Shown: piece by piece, positions 31,445-32,344 of the stretch
Layout of the letters: each line of letters opens with the position of its first letter
How positions within the stretch are numbered: position 1 is the first letter of the stretch
Origin: Paludibacteraceae bacterium
GTDB taxonomy: Bacteria > Bacteroidota > Bacteroidia > Bacteroidales > Paludibacteraceae
Length of the DNA: 32,344 nt
Assembly (NCBI GenBank): GCA_017541805.1
Contig: JAFXYK010000100.1
Coordinates: forward strand, 1-32,344
Reading direction: 5' to 3'
Notes under the pieces: generated by a model
Told to the model about the DNA's origin: nothing
Databases searched by the model: none
The model's input: only the letters and a program-made list of their open reading frames with translations
Position numbers and translations under genes: made by a program

Positions 31445-31475
31445 GTCGAGTGTAAGCTCGCTTACGCTACTCGAC
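31445..31475 (+). promoter_or_regulatory. Hairpin in the leader of the DUF4476 gene
   Basis: GTCGAGT (31445-31451) pairs with ACTCGAC (31469-31475), and GTAAGC (31452-31457) with GCTTAC (31460-31465), with a 3-nt bulge. A tiny upstream ORF MKVRASRV (31429-31455) ends inside it. No T-tract follows. Confidence 0.5.
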
Positions 31476-31513
31476 GTAGCCGAAGCTCCATGATTTAAAA
31501 TTTATTTTAAATT

Positions 31514-31945
31514 ATGAAACGGTATTTTTTAGTATGCATGATGGCGATGCTGGCGGTAGTAGGTATGGCACAGCATCATCACGGCGGACCGGGTAAAGGT
31601 CCGAAGGGCGGACATCACGGTCCCGCTCCGCGTCAAGAAGTGTATATCCCCTGCGCCAACGCCGACCAGATGGGTATGGCGCTGCGTGCCATCGAGAGTC
31701 AGTCGTTCGACGACAAGAAACTGGAGATCGCGAAGTTATGCGTAGCCTTGGCTCCGTTTGAGGTACGCGACCTGGCACGAATGGCCGCAGTGTTCTCATT
31801 CGACGACAAACGCAAGGAGTTCCTCATCTACGCATATTACACATGCTGCGACCCGGAGAACTACTACATGCTGAAAGAGAGTTTCTCTTTCCGGAGTAAC
31901 TTTGATGAGATGATGGAAGCAACGCACCCTGGTTATCAGAGATAG
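31514..31945 (+). CDS. DUF4476 domain secreted protein
   Basis: A 143-aa protein with signal peptide MKRYFLVCMMAMLAVVGMAQ and a His/Gly/Pro-rich linker (HHHGGPGKGPKGGHHG, 21-36) that might bind metal. Residues 45-140 match the DUF4476 pattern: 'ALRAIESQSFDDKKLEIAKL' with the F-D/E-KLE repeat seen again in 'FSFDDKRKEFLIYAY' and 'DPENYYMLKESFSFRSNFDEM'. The domain occurs widely in Bacteroidetes secreted proteins; function unknown. The stop codon falls in the first unit of the heptamer array that leads to the next gene. Confidence 0.82.
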   Translation: MKRYFLVCMMAMLAVVGMAQHHHGGPGKGPKGGHHGPAPRQEVYIPCANADQMGMALRAIESQSFDDKKLEIAKLCVALAPFEVRDLARMAAVFSFDDKRKEFLIYAYYTCCDPENYYMLKESFSFRSNFDEMMEATHPGYQR

Positions 31946-31985
31946 TCGAAAGTCGATAGTTAAAAGTTGAAAGTTAAAAGTTTAT
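31944..31985. repeat. Six-unit heptamer array between two genes (AGTYRAA type)
   Basis: Six contiguous 7-bp units beginning AGT fill the gap from the DUF4476 stop (31943-31945) into the first codons of the next gene. The unit type is the same as at 1931-1958. The presumed TTG start (31967) lies in the fourth unit. Confidence 0.75.
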
Positions 31986-32344
31986 TTATAAGTTTACTGT
32001 GTGCGGTGGGCGTGAGTGCTACGACGTACACAGGACGAGTGGTGGACGAGAGCGGGCAACCGATCTCGTACGCTACTGTATATCCGGAGAGACAGCCGGA
32101 ACTGGGTACGGCGACGAACAACGACGGTTATTTCAGCTTCGAAGCAGCGCTCAACGCGGAAGATCCTGTTATCATCTCGTTTATAGGATTTGCAAAGCAA
32201 ACCGTTAAGAGTGAAGAGTTAAGAGTTAAGAGTGAAAAGGACGCTGCGCTACAGGCTATCGTCTTAAAGGAGCAGCCGATTGCACTGCAGGAGACGGTGG
32301 TGGCAGCGAAGAAGAGTCATCAGCGCAATAAACGGAAACAGATA
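31967..32344 (+). CDS. CarboxypepD_reg-like domain protein, N-terminal part (truncated by window edge)
   Basis: An open frame of 126 codons running off the right edge. There is no ATG; a TTG at 31967 gives MKVKSLFISLLCAVGVSA, a good signal peptide, directly followed by 'TTYTGRVVDESGQPISYATVYP', 'NNDGYFSFEA' and 'VIISFIGF', the carboxypeptidase regulatory-like beta-sandwich seen at the start of many TonB-dependent receptors and DUF5686-type surface proteins. Within this domain, after 'KQTV', the heptamer array at 32204-32238 inserts 'KSEELRVKSEK' before 'ALQAIVLKEQP'. The full protein cannot be identified from this fragment. Confidence 0.75.
   Translation, partial: MKVKSLFISLLCAVGVSATTYTGRVVDESGQPISYATVYPERQPELGTATNNDGYFSFEAALNAEDPVIISFIGFAKQTVKSEELRVKSEKDAALQAIVLKEQPIALQETVVAAKKSHQRNKRKQI
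32204..32238. repeat. Five-unit heptamer array inside a coding region
   Basis: Five 7-bp units of GTTAAGA/GTGAAGA type run in frame within the CarboxypepD_reg-like domain, three units (21 bp) equalling a 7-residue peptide repeat (VKSEELR, then VKSEK). The unit is close to those at 1931-1958 and 31944-31985. Confidence 0.75.

Overview
This window looks like the chromosome of a Bacteroidota bacterium, most likely order Bacteroidales. The reasons are the many promoters of the form TTTG–N20–TAnnTTTG, a protein with a type-B type IX secretion (T9SS) C-terminal domain, a DUF4476 protein, a DUF3109 protein, a Wzi-type outer-membrane barrel, a GldF-like ABC permease, and a short ACT-less SerA with the Bacteroidales-type active site. 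The genus cannot be read from the sequence. No tRNA, rRNA, CRISPR array, insertion sequence or prophage was seen.

Layout. (1) 1-1895, minus strand: nitroreductase, pdxA and the 5' end of alaS, closely packed. (2) 2098-8715, plus strand: pheT, prfC, a NupG-like transporter, a GldF-like ABC permease and a YfcE-type phosphoesterase; most junctions overlap by a few bases. (3) 8716-9047: no gene, but a promoter, a structured candidate small RNA of about 200 nt and a strong hairpin terminator. (4) 18890 down to 9048, minus strand: a small membrane protein, OmpH/Skp-like protein, Wzi-like barrel, biotin-dependent carboxyltransferase, serC, serA, a T9SS cargo protein and an M3 peptidase, apparently from one promoter. 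(5) 28681 down to 18967, minus strand: gyrA, TPR protein, ruvX, def, mntP, DUF3109, cinA and an AspT/YidE-type antiporter fused to a PD40 beta-propeller. Spacing suggests one eight-gene operon ending at a hairpin-plus-T-tract terminator whose loop carries the -33 element of operon 4. (6) 28682-31513: promoters, hairpins, tandem repeats and an AT-richer accessory islet holding a hypothetical protein, a frameshifted beta-barrel-like protein and a lipoprotein phosphoesterase. (7) 31514-32344, plus strand: a DUF4476 protein and the start of a CarboxypepD_reg-like cell-surface protein, cut by the window edge.

How the genes work together. Operon 4 mixes envelope biogenesis (OmpH/Skp, Wzi, T9SS cargo, exported peptidase) with serine synthesis (serC, serA) and C3/C4 carboxyl transfer. 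Operon 5 mixes housekeeping functions (gyrase, Holliday-junction processing, N-terminal deformylation, manganese export, NMN salvage) with the antiporter-propeller fusion, the most unusual protein in the window. Its C-terminal propeller would lie in the periplasm if the topology reported for AspT applies.

Two features run across the whole window. First, six strong promoters share an extension just downstream of the -33 box (YTTGYRTATGTCAAAA-like), beyond the usual Bacteroidetes consensus. Second, degenerate short tandem arrays (7-, 10- and 11-bp units) sit at gene junctions, often covering a stop codon or start, and twice lie in frame inside coding sequence.
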